From: Crocodylus rhombifer
Taxonomy: Eukaryota > Chordata > Crocodylia > Crocodylidae
Length of the DNA stretch: 64,000 nucleotides
Direction: 5' to 3'
Assembly: GCA_038503035.1 (NCBI GenBank)
Contig: JAVSML010000040.1
Coordinates: 496,001 to 560,000 of the forward strand
Under the pieces are notes generated by a model that saw only the letters and a program-made list of their open reading frames with translations, searched no databases and had not been told where the DNA came from. This document shows positions 12,233 to 23,114 of the stretch, one piece after another (positions within the stretch are counted from its first letter, which is position 1; each line of letters starts with the position of its first letter). Made by a program: the position numbers and the translations under genes.

Positions 12233-12930
12233 TAGGGCTGTGTGAAGCTTCGGTCATCAATTCAATTTGGAGGAGATTTAGCCTGATTTGGTGGCTGAAC
12301 CTCTGAATCCCAACTGAATCAGGAGACCCATGAAAAGGTCTGAATTGAATCCGAAGCCTCCAAATTGATTCAGAAAAGATTTCAAAGAGGTTCGGGGATT
12401 CAGATTGGCTGGGGAGAGACAGGCACAGCTGGACAGCTGCACATTCTCCCATGGCTCCTCTGGCTGTGTCTGCCTCTCCCCAGGTGTGGGGAGCCATGGG
12501 AGAAGCACCAATGGCTTCCCTGCCTGGCACCATCCCCTGCCTGGCCACAGCCTTCCAGTACTTTAAAAAAAAAAAAAAGCCCTGCACTCACTGGCTAGAG
12601 CAGTGGGGATCAGGGCCTTTGAGGGCTCATGGCAGAGCCCCCGCAGGCAGCATGGGAGCATGGGGTAGTGGGGGGCAGCAGGGATCCCAAATACCAAGAG
12701 GAGGGTGGAGGGTGCAGGGAGGAGGGAGGTGGCATGTGGCCGAATGTCGAACGGCGGCAACTGTTACATGTGACCTTCCCCTGTCTCCCCACGTCTGGCC
12801 GGGCAGGCAGCACCTGCATGGTATGGTGCGTGGTGGTGCTCCATCCACATCCACCTGCACATACCCACTAGGGCCTTCTAAAGTGCCCCCAGGGGTATGC
12901 ATATCCCTGGCTGACACCCCCTGGGTTAAA
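12233..12930. mobile_element. Composite hAT-type repeat
   Basis: The left end TAGGGCTGTGTGAAGCTTCGG and the following GAATC/GATTC-rich 170 bases match the left end of the element at 18363 and, inverted, the right end of the element at 44780. The right 55 bases (about 12870-12925, containing CCCCAGGGGTATGCATATCC) instead match the right end of the 53277 element. The piece therefore looks like two hAT families abutting or a chimera. The flanks CTAACAAG and CTAACTTG agree at only six of eight bases, so the outer limits are uncertain. An A-run of about 14 bases lies near 12563. Confidence 0.55.
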
Positions 12931-13522
12931 CTAACTTGCAAAAATTGAATCAGTTCAGCCTCAGGCTTTTTGACTATCTGTACCTAGCCAAAATGTCCAC
13001 GTCACTGTCAAGACAGAACTTGGTCCCTGGCTCTCACTAACAAGCCTCACTATTTTCTTTCATATTTTTTTTAATTGTACTTTGAAGTTGTTATATGAAA
13101 CTATACATTGGTGAAGCAATCGTTATGGCAGAGGCCTGGGACTCAGAAGACTCTTATAGCTTTACCACTGGTTTCACTATTTAGCTCAAGAAAGTTCTAC
13201 TAATTGTTTTGGTGGGGAAAAAAAGCATACCTACTTTGGAGAGAGTGCTTTAAGACCTATGGGTTAAAAATAATAATAAATACAATTGAAAATACTGGTG
13301 GGAACTACAGTTTAGAAGAACAAAAAAATGGCTTGAAACTTTAACCCCAAACAAAGTTCTTGGGTGTCTTTGTCCATCTCTCTCTCTTTTGCTCTCTCTC
13401 TTTTAAAAATATGTTTGACCCTCACAATAAAAGGATCTCCAACAATACAGCTGTGGCTTTCTGATTGCAAGCAGGGACTTTTTGTTTAGATTTCTCCAGT
13501 TCAAACTATGCTTTGAGACACT
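12931..13522. other. Unique DNA
   Basis: AT-rich, with a short CT-rich tract at about 13377-13402. No feature is supported. Confidence 0.5.
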
Positions 13523-13588
13523 GGGCCAAATTCATCCCTGATTTAATCCCACTGACGTCAGTGTAATTACACTAGAAATGAATTTGCC
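13523..13588. repeat. Palindromic MITE-like repeat with CRE core
   Basis: The arms GGGCCAAATTCATCCCTG and, reversed, a GAAATGAATTTGCC-type copy fold onto each other. The centre at 13550-13563 is the perfect palindrome CACTGACGTCAGTG, which contains the CREB/ATF octamer TGACGTCA. The same palindromic design recurs at 60293-60361 and in half-copies near 6326, 20033 and 26252. It resembles MITE-like families described from reptile genomes, but I cannot assign the family. Confidence 0.65.
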
Positions 13589-16559
13589 TCACTGATATTA
13601 TTTGTTGCATGTTATATGTATTCCTAAAATGTAATTAGGACCCAATTTCCTCAACCCATTATTTTGGAAAGAGGCACTCTGATTCTCCTGTCAATTATAC
13701 TGGTGTAATACAAAGAGCAACCTTTTTGAGTCAGTGGTTGGATGTTAGCATTACTGAAAACAGAATCAGGCCTGTGGGTTTTCATTGTTTAATTGGCGCT
13801 GCCTGTTTGTGGGTATTGTGATGTTAGTTCAGACCAGTAAATTTACCATCTTAGTTTACTGCTTTTTTATTGTATTTATATAATTTTTCTTGATCTCACC
13901 AAACTCAGCACATCAAAATCAGCTTATTTTTCTGTGATCTTCATGGATCCCCACAACATGGATTTGTCATACAACAATGATCCCCCAAAAAGTCTCAGTT
14001 TCTGTATACCATTACAGTGGATTACTTGGACAGTATTGAGCAAAAAAGGATTATATTAAGCTTGAACAATGACTTGATCAATCAGACAACAGCTGTACTC
14101 ATACTAGCAGAAACCAAGTCTGGTGAAAATATTTGTAAATTCTCAGAAAGAAATAATACAGAATATGAGCCGGTATTATAAAAAAAACAATTTGCACATG
14201 TCACTGATAAACATACATATTAGCAGAAACTATAGAACATAACTTTATATTTTAAACCATATTTCAAACACATTCGTAAGAGAAACAGTATTTTCCCTTC
14301 TATATTATCAGTGGTCAACGCTGGATATCACTTCCATATGGTGGTTTATGATACATGTTAGCAAAACACAGTGATACAATGCTCATGGAAGACTAGACCG
14401 ATATTTTGTTAATAACGTTTTGGGAGCACTTCTGTTTATCTGCCTGAAGTAAAAATTTTAAGCAAAGAAAAATCCCCTTATGAACATACTTTGTTCCCTA
14501 ATGCCTTTGGGCATCTGATGTATTAAATCATGTGAACTAAAAGAACGAATATTACAAGTAAAAAAAGGAACTATAACCTAATGATAACCAAAAAGATGGT
14601 GCAGCTGGAAAAAGAAAGAAACACAATATGCCACAAGCTATGGTTTACACTGGGTTTGATCCTGCCTACAAAGATGCAGAGATATTCCTTTCATATAGCC
14701 ACATTCCAGTCCATTGACAAGCTACTCATTGTAAAAGTAGTTGTTCTGTATGTTGCGGTTGTTGTGCAGATTTCCTCACCTCCATTTTGCTGACTGTAGG
14801 AAGAGCAAGAGCATTGTAAATGGAGAGGAGACCTAACTGGCAGACTGCAAGACCTCTTACTCCACATGTTAAATACAAAAGACAGGGCTGGAATGCACCT
14901 GTCCATACCTGTAATGGTACTTTATAGTCACCTACAGATTTGAGGAGCTACCCCAATTAGCCCAGTGGAAGTTGGCTTACCCAAATTCCAATTTCCCTAT
15001 CCTGCAATTTGAGTTTTGACCTTACATAATTCAAATCATTGTGGTAGCATTTATTAATCTGTTATCTACAACATTCTAGAAAATGTGTCCTTGTATCTAA
15101 TAGCTAAAGCATCCTAAAAATGGTACTATTTCAGAAAAGGAGATGAATCATTCATTTATTAGCCGCCCCCAAAGCTGTGGGTTGGTAACTGATGTAAAGT
15201 ACATCAGATTTCCAAAAGAAATGAAGCTTTGTCCTTGCTTGGAAAGCCCTTACACAACTCTGTTCCTTTTGTCAATTTTAGTTCTTTTGAGCACTTTCCA
15301 AGTAGCCCTAGTCACAACCTTCTTTTAAAAGTGCCAAGTTAATGATTATTCCTGTTCACAAGAGTGGCCAAACTCCTACAACCTTTTCAAGATGGGCTGA
15401 TGTCCTGAGTCAGAGTCTCCAGAAAAATGAGAAACATACTACAGAACATAGGTGATGGAAGGCCAGGGATAATGGGGCTTAGCCCCCAAAAACTAATTTT
15501 GTGGCAGCTGGTGACAGCAGCAGCACCATGGCGCTGCCGTCTCACAGCTCCCGGTGTTGTCTGGTGCCACCTCCATGCCGCGCCACCACATGCTGCACCC
15601 AGCACCCCCATTCCATGCACATCCACTGCTGGCGTTCGCCAGCCCTGCAACAGCCCTCAGCACCCCCAGATAATATTTTATCCCACCACTACCTGTACAG
15701 AGAATCAGTCTAGCTAAACATTATTTTCCTTTATATTGTGTAGCTATTTTTTTGAACATCTACCTAGTTTCTGGACAAGGTATTTTCTTTTGCTCCTCCT
15801 TCAGCTGTCTCTTACATTTCATGTTGGGAAGCATGGTTGGCATTTAGTCCAACCAGATCACATTAGAATTTAGAGGAAGCTTGAACCAGTGCAGTCTCAT
15901 GAAAGGCACTCTGCTTAAACATCACGTGGAGATGAGAGCAAAAACAGTTGTTAGTTACTTAAAGATCGAACAACACTCTAATTCAAACTTAGTTAAGGAT
16001 TTGTTTATATGATATGATATGGCAAGACATTCAACTTATGATGATTAGCACACTAGACAGAAATTAGTTTCAATTTTTACAAAAACGTTGAACTACTATG
16101 TAATATGAGCAGGGAAGAACAAAAACAGAGGTAACGAAGGGTCAGCTGCCCTTTCTTATGTTGAATAGTAGCTTATTCAATGAGAAGCCTTATTGTATTC
16201 AGCATACCTTCTCAACATGAGTATCACAGTTTGGTCCTCTAAAAGTCTCTTGTGTTCTACTAAACCCCACAACTATTTTCTTAAACAGTTTACTAAGGAG
16301 AATTACTTACTAAGAAGAAACTCCCTCAAATCTAATTTATGGTTTTATTCTTTCCAAAATAATTCCTTTTATGCTCACAGTAGTGAAATATACAAAAATG
16401 TAATGACAATAGGAAATGGCCTGCTTACCCCATCCAGGATATTGAAGAGCAAGTTACCTGACAAAGACAGAAAGTTCAGAAGTGTTGCAAGGTAATCTTG
16501 AGTGGAACAATGGATTCCCTGACTGTTCAAGTAAAGATAAAGAGGTTTTAAGGCAACTT
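13589..16559. other. Mostly unique DNA, one possible element at 15455-15700
   Basis: The stretch is AT-rich except for about 15455-15700, which is GC-rich and begins CAGGGATAATGGGGCTTAGCC. That start resembles a hAT end, and a CCCCCAGATAAT phrase near 15664 may be its counterpart. No target duplication was found. No coding segment is supported elsewhere. Confidence 0.4.
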
Positions 16560-16762
16560 GATTTATATCACCCACTAGTTTCATAGTAACTAGGGTCAGG
16601 AGGGACCTGAACAGATCATCTAGCCTGACCCCCTCCCACAGGCAGGAATGAATGCTGGGTTCACAAGACTCCAGACAGGTGATCATCCAACCTCCTCTTG
16701 AATTTGCCCAAGTAGGGGTGAGGACCACTTTCCTGGGAAGTTGGTTCCAGATTCTGGCCACC

Positions 16763-17542
16763 CTAACTAAAATATTGCCTCCTGATCTCTAACCTAAACC
16801 TATTTTCCATCAGCTTATTACCATTGTTCCTCATCACCCCAGGTGGTGCTGGGGAGAAAAGGGCTCTACCTGTTTGCTGTTCATCTCCCCTGATGAGTTT
16901 GTAGGCAGCCACCAGGTCCCCCCTCAGCCTCCTCTTGCTGAGACTGAACATGTTCAGGTCCCCCCGTCTTTCCTCATAGGGCCTGTCCTGCTGCCCTCTC
17001 ACCAAGTGGGTGGCCCTCCTCTGAACTCTCTTCAGGCTGGCCACATCCTTTTTAAAGTGTGGCACCCAGTACTGGATGCAGTACTCCAATTGCAGCCTGA
17101 ACAATGTCGCTTCTCTGGACCGGCTTGAGATGCATCTTTGGATGCATGACAAGGTATGGCTGGCCTTGCTGGGTACGGTCTGGCATTGGTGGCTCATGTT
17201 CATCTTGGAGTCAGTAATGACTCCAAGATCCCTTTCTGCCTCTCTGCTTTCAAGAGGGGAACTCCCCAGCCTGTATGTATGCTGTGGATTCCTTCTCCCA
17301 AGGTGCAGCACCCTGTATTTGCCTACATTGAACCCCATTCTATTCTCATCTGCCCACTTTTGTAGTCTGTCTAAATCTACTTGCAGCCTCTCTCTCCCTT
17401 CAAGTGTACCCACCTTGCCCCAAATCTTAGTATCATCAGCAAACTTGGACAATGTGCTTTCAATCCCCTCGTCCAAGTCACTGATGAAGATGTTAAACAG
17501 TGCGGGCCCGAGGACTGAGCCCTGGGGGACCCCACTGCTCAC
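16763..17542 (-). pseudogene. CR1 reverse transcriptase fragment (C-terminal)
   Basis: The frame encodes the second half of a CR1 ORF2 reverse transcriptase. Visible motifs are SGVPQGSVLGPALFNIFISD at its start and FADDTKIWGK (the catalytic Y/F-A-D-D box), then the conserved RLQKWADENRMGFN and LRPQLEYC-like thumb/connection region, here decayed to FRLQLEYCIQYW. The first half lies in another frame upstream on the minus strand, so the gene is frameshifted. It is about 260 codons long, against roughly 900-1000 for an intact ORF2. It is non-functional and belongs to the CR1 at 16560-18110. Confidence 0.9.
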
Positions 17543-17607
17543 ATCTCACCAGGTTGAGTACGACCCATCCACCACTACTCTCTGGGTGTGCCCCATCAGC
17601 CAGTTTT

Positions 17608-17937
17608 TTACCCATCCAACTGTGTAGGCATCAATGGTACACAAATGCTTAATTTATTAATGAGACTGGGGTGAGAGACAGTGTCAAAGGCCTTCTTAAA
17701 GTCTAGAAAGACTATGTCCATGGCATCACCATCATCCAAGGATTTAGTTACCTGGTCATAAAAGGCAATCAGGTTGGTCAGGCAGGACCCATGCTGGTTG
17801 CCCCTGAGCATGATCTCCCCTGCTGCCCCCCCACAGATGTGCTCCTTGATGATCTTCTCCAAGATCTTTCTGAGGACTGAAGTGAGGCTTACGATTCTGT
17901 AGTTACTTCCTCCCTTTCTTAAAAATGGGGACCACAT
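17608..17937 (-). pseudogene. CR1 reverse transcriptase fragment (N-terminal)
   Basis: This encodes the first RT blocks of CR1 ORF2. NYRIVSLTSVLRKILEKII is a mutated form of the usual NYRPVSLTS motif. It is followed by RGNQHGSCLTNLIAFYDQVT and FLDFKKAFDTVSHPSLINKL, which carries the first catalytic aspartate. It is separated from the fragment at 16763-17542 by a frameshift near 17600, with loss of the WI/NWL region in frame. It is a relic within the same CR1. Confidence 0.88.
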
Positions 17938-18113
17938 TAGCTAGTTTCCAAAACCCCGGCACAGGCCAGATGATCACAAATGCTCATATAGCTGGGCCAA
18001 GAGCTCTGCAATGACCCCTGCCAGCTCCCTCAACACCCATGGGTGGAGGGCATCTCATTAGCTTATTTTGATATAATTGCTTATTTCTTTCATCATCACA
18101 CTAGTATCTAGAG

Positions 18114-18819
18114 CCATGGTGCCCACCCTCCATGTTCTGGATAGGCAATTCTAGGCCTGATCTGACAAACAGCCATGATCTGGCCATGTGGCAAAGGCCT
18201 GGTGTGCAGCCACAGCCATCTAGGGGTTGGAAATTTGGTGGTAGGGAAGGGGTACAGTACATAATGCAGTGTCATGCTGCTATCCCCCTGCTGACAAATT
18301 TCCTGACCTGTGAGGAGCCCAGAGGGTGACATGCCACTCCCCATGGGCCAGGGGTTGAACACTAGGCCTGTGTGAAGTGGCAAGTATTTGCTTCGGATTC
18401 GGCCAATTCAGGGGACAGTGATTCAATTCACTGGGGCTTTTTTTTAAAGTACTGAGCAGGGGTGAGTGGGGGCAACCATGGGGGGGGGGGCTAGGGGAGT
18501 GGGCAGGGGTCAGGGGGCTGAGGAAGTGGGGGGGTTGGGAGAGGTTCCCCCATGGTCCCCTCCCCCAGCCCCTCTCCCCCACCCCTAGTACTTACCAGCT
18601 CAGTCAGCTGCAGTTCCCTGCTGCAGCAGCCAGGGTCTGCCTGAATCATCAAAGCTGTCCGAATCTTTTCTGAAGATTAGGAAAGCTTTGAATCGATTTA
18701 GGACTTTAAATTGGTCCCCTGATTTCATTCAGATGCAGAAATTTGGCCACCGAATCGCGCCGAATCTCCTCCAAATTAAATCACTACCTGAAGCTTTGCA
18801 AAGCTCTATTGAACACCTG
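18114..18819. mobile_element. Outer hAT-type element interrupted by another
   Basis: The left end CCATGGTGCCCACCCTCC at 18114 and the right end GGGTTGAACAC...CTG form CAG/CTG-like termini. The right terminus is split: it reads ...GGGTTGAACAC at 18362 and resumes as the 3-base CTG at 18817-18819, after an inserted element and its duplicated octamer. Without the insert the element would be about 250 bp. Its own target duplication is unclear (ATCTAGAG on the left, ATCTAAAG two bases beyond the right end). Confidence 0.6.
18355..18816. mobile_element. Inner hAT element with exact 8-bp TSD
   Basis: The 446-bp body at 18363-18808 is flanked by exact copies of TTGAACAC (18355-18362 and 18809-18816). 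The ends TAGGCCTGTGTGAAG and, reversed, TAGAGCTTTGCAAAGC pair with the termini of the 44009 and 12233 copies. Subterminal GATTC/GAATC-rich sequence identifies the same family. The interior contains a G-run and a T-run near 18430-18490. No transposase frame is present. Confidence 0.85.
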
Positions 18820-20032
18820 TCATCTAAAGGGACCACTCAAGGATCAGGCCCCAACTATTAGTTGCTCGATAGGTAGGCAGTTGTTGAACCCCAAAAGCTT
18901 GCAGTCTTCAGTATTACATATTTTGATACATAGATTCAATTCTGCTGTTTCAGTAACTGACACACCATTATTCAATGTGTAGTGGGGATTATTCAGTGTT
19001 AATCTATGTAAGACAATTTTGATATGTTTGTTAAATGTATGCAAAGTGAGGAAGCTTTTGAACTGGTGTATTAGGATTTGGCAAGTACATTTTTGCTCTG
19101 TAATTATGCTGCAAGTTAATGAGATGCATGGATATGTTCTGCTTTAACTGCATTTGACATTTGTTGAGTGCTTTGGGGATACACACAAGGGAGAGAGGCA
19201 TAAGGCTAGGGTCATTGCTTAAGGGCAGCTCAAATGTATGTTATTGCTTTGATCACATATTTATGCTTTGAGAGAGCATAAAGAAGTCTATTCTCCACTT
19301 GATACACACAAGTAACTAACATTGATGCTGTAAGATTCACGTTACTTGTCAGACATTTTCATCACAGTCCTTTTCCTTTCTATGTTAAATTAATCTCTAT
19401 GTGATATAGATGCTTATATCAAGGTGCCCTTAAAACTTGTGGTCTGACAATATTCTGACAAAACTCCCATCTCTTTCAGTGGGTGTTTTACCTTCAGTAG
19501 ATGCTTTGTCTGCTTATTTCAATACAATTCAAATAGAGGATATTTTTCCTATAAAATTCAGTGTATATAATTCAGGTCCTGTGTTTAGCTTAGCCAAGAA
19601 CTTTTGCAATATGCTGTAGCACCATAATAAGAGTTTTTATGAATATTGAATTTGATAAGCTAGGTTCTTGCTGTGCTGAATGATACTAGATTGATTCCCA
19701 AAGCTCTTCCTCTGGAAAAATGTCCCAAAAGATTTACATATATAGATGCTGGTTAAAAAACCAACTGTGAATATCAGAGTTTGGCCCATATATAATAATC
19801 TTATAACTGCTAAATATAGATTTCCACCATCTATGTAAGTAAAATGCTAAACATGTATTTCAAAAAGTGAGCCTTAGAGAGTCATGTAAACAGACTCACA
19901 GTATCTAGAACCATCACAACCTAGTGAGTCCTAAACCAATAGAAATTCCCATCAATATCAATATACACACATGACCAACAGCCTCCTCCTTCCTGCCACT
20001 TCTTTTGAAAAGCATGCAAATATTTGTTAAAT
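18820..20032. other. Unique AT-rich DNA
   Basis: No repeats or genes recognised. The composition is AT-rich throughout. Confidence 0.5.
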
Positions 20033-20085
20033 AGGCCCAGATCCTCACTGAGGTAAACTGGCATAAATCCACTGAAGCCAAAGTA
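20033..20085. repeat. Half of a palindromic MITE-like repeat
   Basis: The phrase CCCAGATCCTCACTGAGG, followed by AAACTGGCATAAATCCACTG, matches the arm-and-centre pattern of a widespread sauropsid palindromic repeat of the same general design as 13523-13588. The second arm is missing or decayed. Confidence 0.5.
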
Positions 20086-20329
20086 TTTTTTAAAATAACA
20101 CATCTGATTCATTTACCACAGTGGATAATGGGTATTGCCAGGGTAGGTTTTGGAAAAAAATCTGCTTTTATTAAGGTGGATACATTATATAATACCTATA
20201 ACCTACACAAATATCTACACATATGGATCTATTTGTTATAAAATAGATACAATCTAATTGTTACAAAAATACAGACACATAATATAGGACATACATTCTA
20301 GAAGTCAGAGCTGTATTCAATTTACCTGT

Positions 20330-20760
20330 TCAGGCTTTGAGTTATATTGTCAAGTTTCAGCCCCTTTCACCCTCTCTGCACTGTTTTCTGGCCCAGCTCA
20401 ATTAAAGGACAAATCCATTCCAGTGTGTATCCTAGGGGCTATAATGAAGTCAGCTGTCAAACTCCCATCATGCAGCTGCCCTGCTGCTGTATCTGATGGC
20501 CACTTGTCAGCTGTTTCACCCAGTCAAACATAGACAAAGGGCCCTTTGATGGCCTGCCTTTCTCCAATCAATCTACACCTTTTCCTGCTGGACTTCAACA
20601 TCTGCTTCAGTGTAATTTGATTTTACATTCAGTGCAGCCTGACCCTATTGATAAATTAAATCTATCTGAACCTGATATCCTCACACCACCATGGGGTAAA
20701 TGACTTACTGTTTAATTTTGGCCTTTGCCAGAAGTGAAATGCTTTCAATAGTTTTTTCCC
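20330..20760. promoter_or_regulatory. Candidate developmental enhancer
   Basis: This block of mixed composition has no transposon ends and a high density of recognisable transcription-factor cores. It contains the perfect palindrome CAAAGGGCCCTTTG at 20535-20548, which with the flanking bases gives a TCF/LEF-like ATCAAAG site in one direction and an ACAAAG site in the other. It also contains two E-boxes (CAGCTG), TGTCAAA cores of the TALE/MEIS type, and several ATTA/TTAAT homeodomain cores. No frame looks coding. The texture is that of vertebrate conserved non-coding elements near developmental genes. This is an inference from sequence alone. Confidence 0.4.
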
Positions 20761-20951
20761 CCCTTTTGAATAATTCAGGCATCATATCAGGATTAGGGGG
20801 AGGGAAGAGGGATCCCCTTTAGAATACACATGAAAAATAAATCAGAGAGATTCTTATAAAGATTCCTGTACTCCTCTGCAACATTTGAAATAATCAGTGT
20901 TTTATGGGTAGCTATGTTTTATCACCCTGACTTCTAAATGTGGCTCCCATT

Positions 20952-20972
20952 AAAAAGAAAAGAAAAGAAAAG
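20952..20972. repeat. (AAAAG)n microsatellite
   Basis: About four copies of AAAAG on the plus strand. Confidence 0.7.
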
Positions 20973-21380
20973 GCTAGGGTCAGATAATTAAGAGTATTCT
21001 TAAAACCACCAGCAGTCTCGTGACTTACTCTAAAAGTTATTGTCAGTGTAGAATATAGTTCACATGCTTTTCCTCACATACTTATGCATGCACGGAAAAG
21101 GAAAGGGAATTTCAAATTTGCCAAAAATGACAGTATCTGGTATTTTATGTTCCTTAACCACAACTAAAAAGATTAATTGAGCTTCATAGCATTCCATTTT
21201 TTTCAGAAGGGGACATAATGCGGTGAACCTTTCCACCCACCAAAGAAGAGCTGCTCTCTCTCAAACCTATTTGTGTTTTATAAGGTGTCGCAGGGAGAGT
21301 GCCCTGCTCCTATGAAGGGATACAGGTGCCGGTTGCTGGGTCAACCACAGTTGGTCAGCTGACCAGGAGGGGACAGGGCC

Positions 21381-21394
21381 TGGAGTATATAAAC
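21381..21394 (+). promoter_or_regulatory. TATA box of the putative LTR
   Basis: GAGTATATAAACAG is a strong TATA-box match, placed about 100 bp into the element and upstream of the GGGCA tandem. It supports U3/R organisation on the plus strand. Confidence 0.5.
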
Positions 21395-21458
21395 AGCCCA
21401 GGCTGAAACCTAGCAGGCAGTTCCCCTCTGGCAGCCTGAGCAGTGGGAGCTCTGCTGC

Positions 21459-21520
21459 AGGGCAGGGCAGGGCAGGGCAGGGCAGGGCAGGGCAGGGCAG
21501 GGCAGGGCAGGGCAGGGCAG
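21459..21520. repeat. (GGGCA)12 tandem repeat
   Basis: About twelve perfect copies of the pentamer GGGCA, downstream of the TATA box in the putative LTR. The perfection suggests recent expansion and length polymorphism. Confidence 0.95.
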
Positions 21521-22054
21521 ACTGAGCATCTGCATGATGGTATGGGGTGGAGAGAACCCTGACAGGAGAGCCAGGGGCGCAGAACTTATGTTATAGCCAG
21601 GAGGCTTATTTTGTGTTACAGCCAGTTGGCTTATGGCTTTGTATGATCTGTTTGGTTGTTTGTGTAAGACCAGAGGACCGGGTGAGGCTGTAGGGGTTAG
21701 AGGAGGCCTCATGGGGGCTACCCAGTAAAGTGGGGGATCCTGGTGCCAGAGAGGGTGCTGCATTTGGGGGTTTGTACAGACCCCGGCCCCAGTGGGGCAG
21801 AGTCGTGCAGCTCGAGACAGGCCCCAGTGTGGGTGTGAGCATGAGTAGAGCCCTAGGGAGGGGCATGCAAGCAAGAAGCCCAGTGAGGGCACAGCGTTCA
21901 GGGGGCACTGACCCCAGTCCCATGAAAGGGTAATGAGGGCCAGGTAAGGCGGAGGCTGTCTGAACCTGATTGTGAGGTGCCCAAGTTGGGCGTAAGACCC
22001 CTGAGGAGGGTCAGGGGGCCAGGCATGGCTACGGCCACCTAAGCCCCAACCACA

Positions 22055-22129
22055 GGAAGCGCGGGAGACGAAGTCCCAGCGCAGGCAACCCGGCCGCGGG
22101 AAGCGCGGGAGACGAAGCCCCAGTGCGAG
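22055..22129. repeat. Two-copy 44-bp tandem duplication
   Basis: The phrase GGAAGCGCGGGAGACGAAG occurs at 22055 and again at 22099. Each copy is followed by a CCCAG phrase. It is CpG-rich and inside the putative LTR. Confidence 0.85.
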
Positions 22130-22231
22130 TGACGTGAGCACACGGTATACGAGACGGGCCCCTGTGGGGTGAGTGCGTGGGGAGCGCAGGACAGCTCCGA
22201 TAGGGGTGAGTGCTCGGAGGTGAGTGTATGA

Positions 22232-22412
22232 ATAGGAGCCCGGTGAGGGCAAGTATAGAAATTAGGAGCCCGGTGAGGGCAAGCACAAGACCAGATGCCC
22301 GGTGAGGGCAAGCACAAGATTAGAGAGCCCAGTGAGGGCGAGTGTATTATTAGACGCCTGGTGAGGGCAAGTACAAGACTCTAGAGCCCAGTGAGGGCAA
22401 GTACAAGATTAG
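22232..22412. repeat. ~30-bp minisatellite, about six copies
   Basis: Six head-to-tail units of 29-31 bp share the core GCCCGGTGAGGGCAAG and then vary (TATAGAAATT, CACAAGACC, CACAAGATT, GTGTATTATT, TACAAGACT). Related GTGAGTG phrases precede the array. It lies in the right half of the putative LTR. Confidence 0.9.
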
Positions 22413-22718
22413 AGAGCAAGAGCATAGACGAGATAACATCCGGAACAACTGAGAGGCTTGGGGCATGGTATTAGGGGCGGAAGGAGCCACGCGACGCCCA
22501 TAGGGTTGCGGCACCAGAATCTATTTTGTATAGAGCAGAGACCAGAAGGGTGAGAGCACTGGGTCCAAGGGGTCAAGTAAAGGCAGCCTCCCATTAATAT
22601 TATAGAACCATCAAAGTCGTGGTGGGTGAGAACGAGGGTGCTAGACGGGCAACTTGGCACGGTAGGGGCACCAGGAGAGATCACGGCTGCTCCTAGGGTC
22701 CCACGCCATGACATAAAG

Positions 22719-23110
22719 TTATTTACAGTTTGGTCTTAAAATGATCTGAAAACAGCACAGGGTCTGTCATCCCTACATCTGCTTCTCAGCAATTAGTTTT
22801 TGCCTCCCTGCAGCCTCCTTCCCTAGTTATGCCCCTCTCACCTCCGTTCTTTCTGAGACTCTTCAACCCCCTTTCCTAGACCTGGGGGAGCAGCTGTACC
22901 TGGTCCCTTTGTCCCCCATTCCCTTCAAGGTTCAGAGGAGAAGCTCCAATCATTCTTTTCTCTCGTGTCCCTTTTCTAGGCCAGGTGAGGCACCTGCTCT
23001 TGGCTCATAGGAACAGGGTAAAGAGTGGGTGGAACCATACAGCATACCTGAGCACTTGTTATGTTCTCCTCCCCTGCTTCAAGAAAGCTATTAGCTGGGG
23101 GTCAGAGAAG
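22719..23110. other. Unique DNA
   Basis: Moderately GC-rich pyrimidine-biased sequence with no repeat end or coding segment recognised. Confidence 0.4.
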
Positions 23111-23114
23111 GAAC

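Larger units (their letters stand above)
16560..18110 (-). mobile_element. CR1 LINE, 5'-truncated
   Basis: Read on the minus strand, this is the reverse-transcriptase part and 3' end of a CR1 non-LTR retrotransposon. The 3' terminus is at about 16575, where the plus strand reads TTTCATAGTAACTAGGGTC followed by GGAGGGACCTGAACAGATC, the usual CR1 tail block. The RT frame is broken into two pieces (see the entries at 16763 and 17608), and further decayed CR1 sequence continues to about 18110. The 5' portion with ORF1 and endonuclease is missing, as in most CR1 copies. A hAT element follows at once. Confidence 0.9.
21281..22718 (+). mobile_element. Probable solo LTR (retrovirus-like)
   Basis: The 1,428-bp body (21286-22713) begins TGTCGCAGGG and ends CCATGACA. 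It thus starts with TG, ends with CA and has the 4-bp terminal inversion TGTC/GACA. The flanking pentamers TAAGG (21281-21285) and TAAAG (22714-22718) agree at four of five positions, a size usual for ERV or Gypsy-type integration. A promoter-like GAGTATATAAACAG lies 98 bp inside the left end, where a U3 TATA box would be. No gag, pol or env and no second LTR are present, so it would be a solo LTR left by recombination. It has a much higher CpG content than its neighbours. The orientation rests on the TATA position. Confidence 0.6.

Noticed and set aside
12451..12948. 165-codon frame with a Lys run
   Set aside because: The Lys run is an A-tract in a composite hAT repeat. Compositional artefact.
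21410..22252. 280-codon minus-strand open frame
   Set aside because: It covers the GGGCA array and the GC-rich part of the putative LTR, and the repeated Leu-Pro-Cys-Pro-Ala run is the pentamer translated. Not a gene.
22232..22412. CRISPR-like array
   Set aside because: The units are 29-31 bp tandem copies with no unique spacers, in vertebrate DNA. It is a minisatellite inside an LTR.
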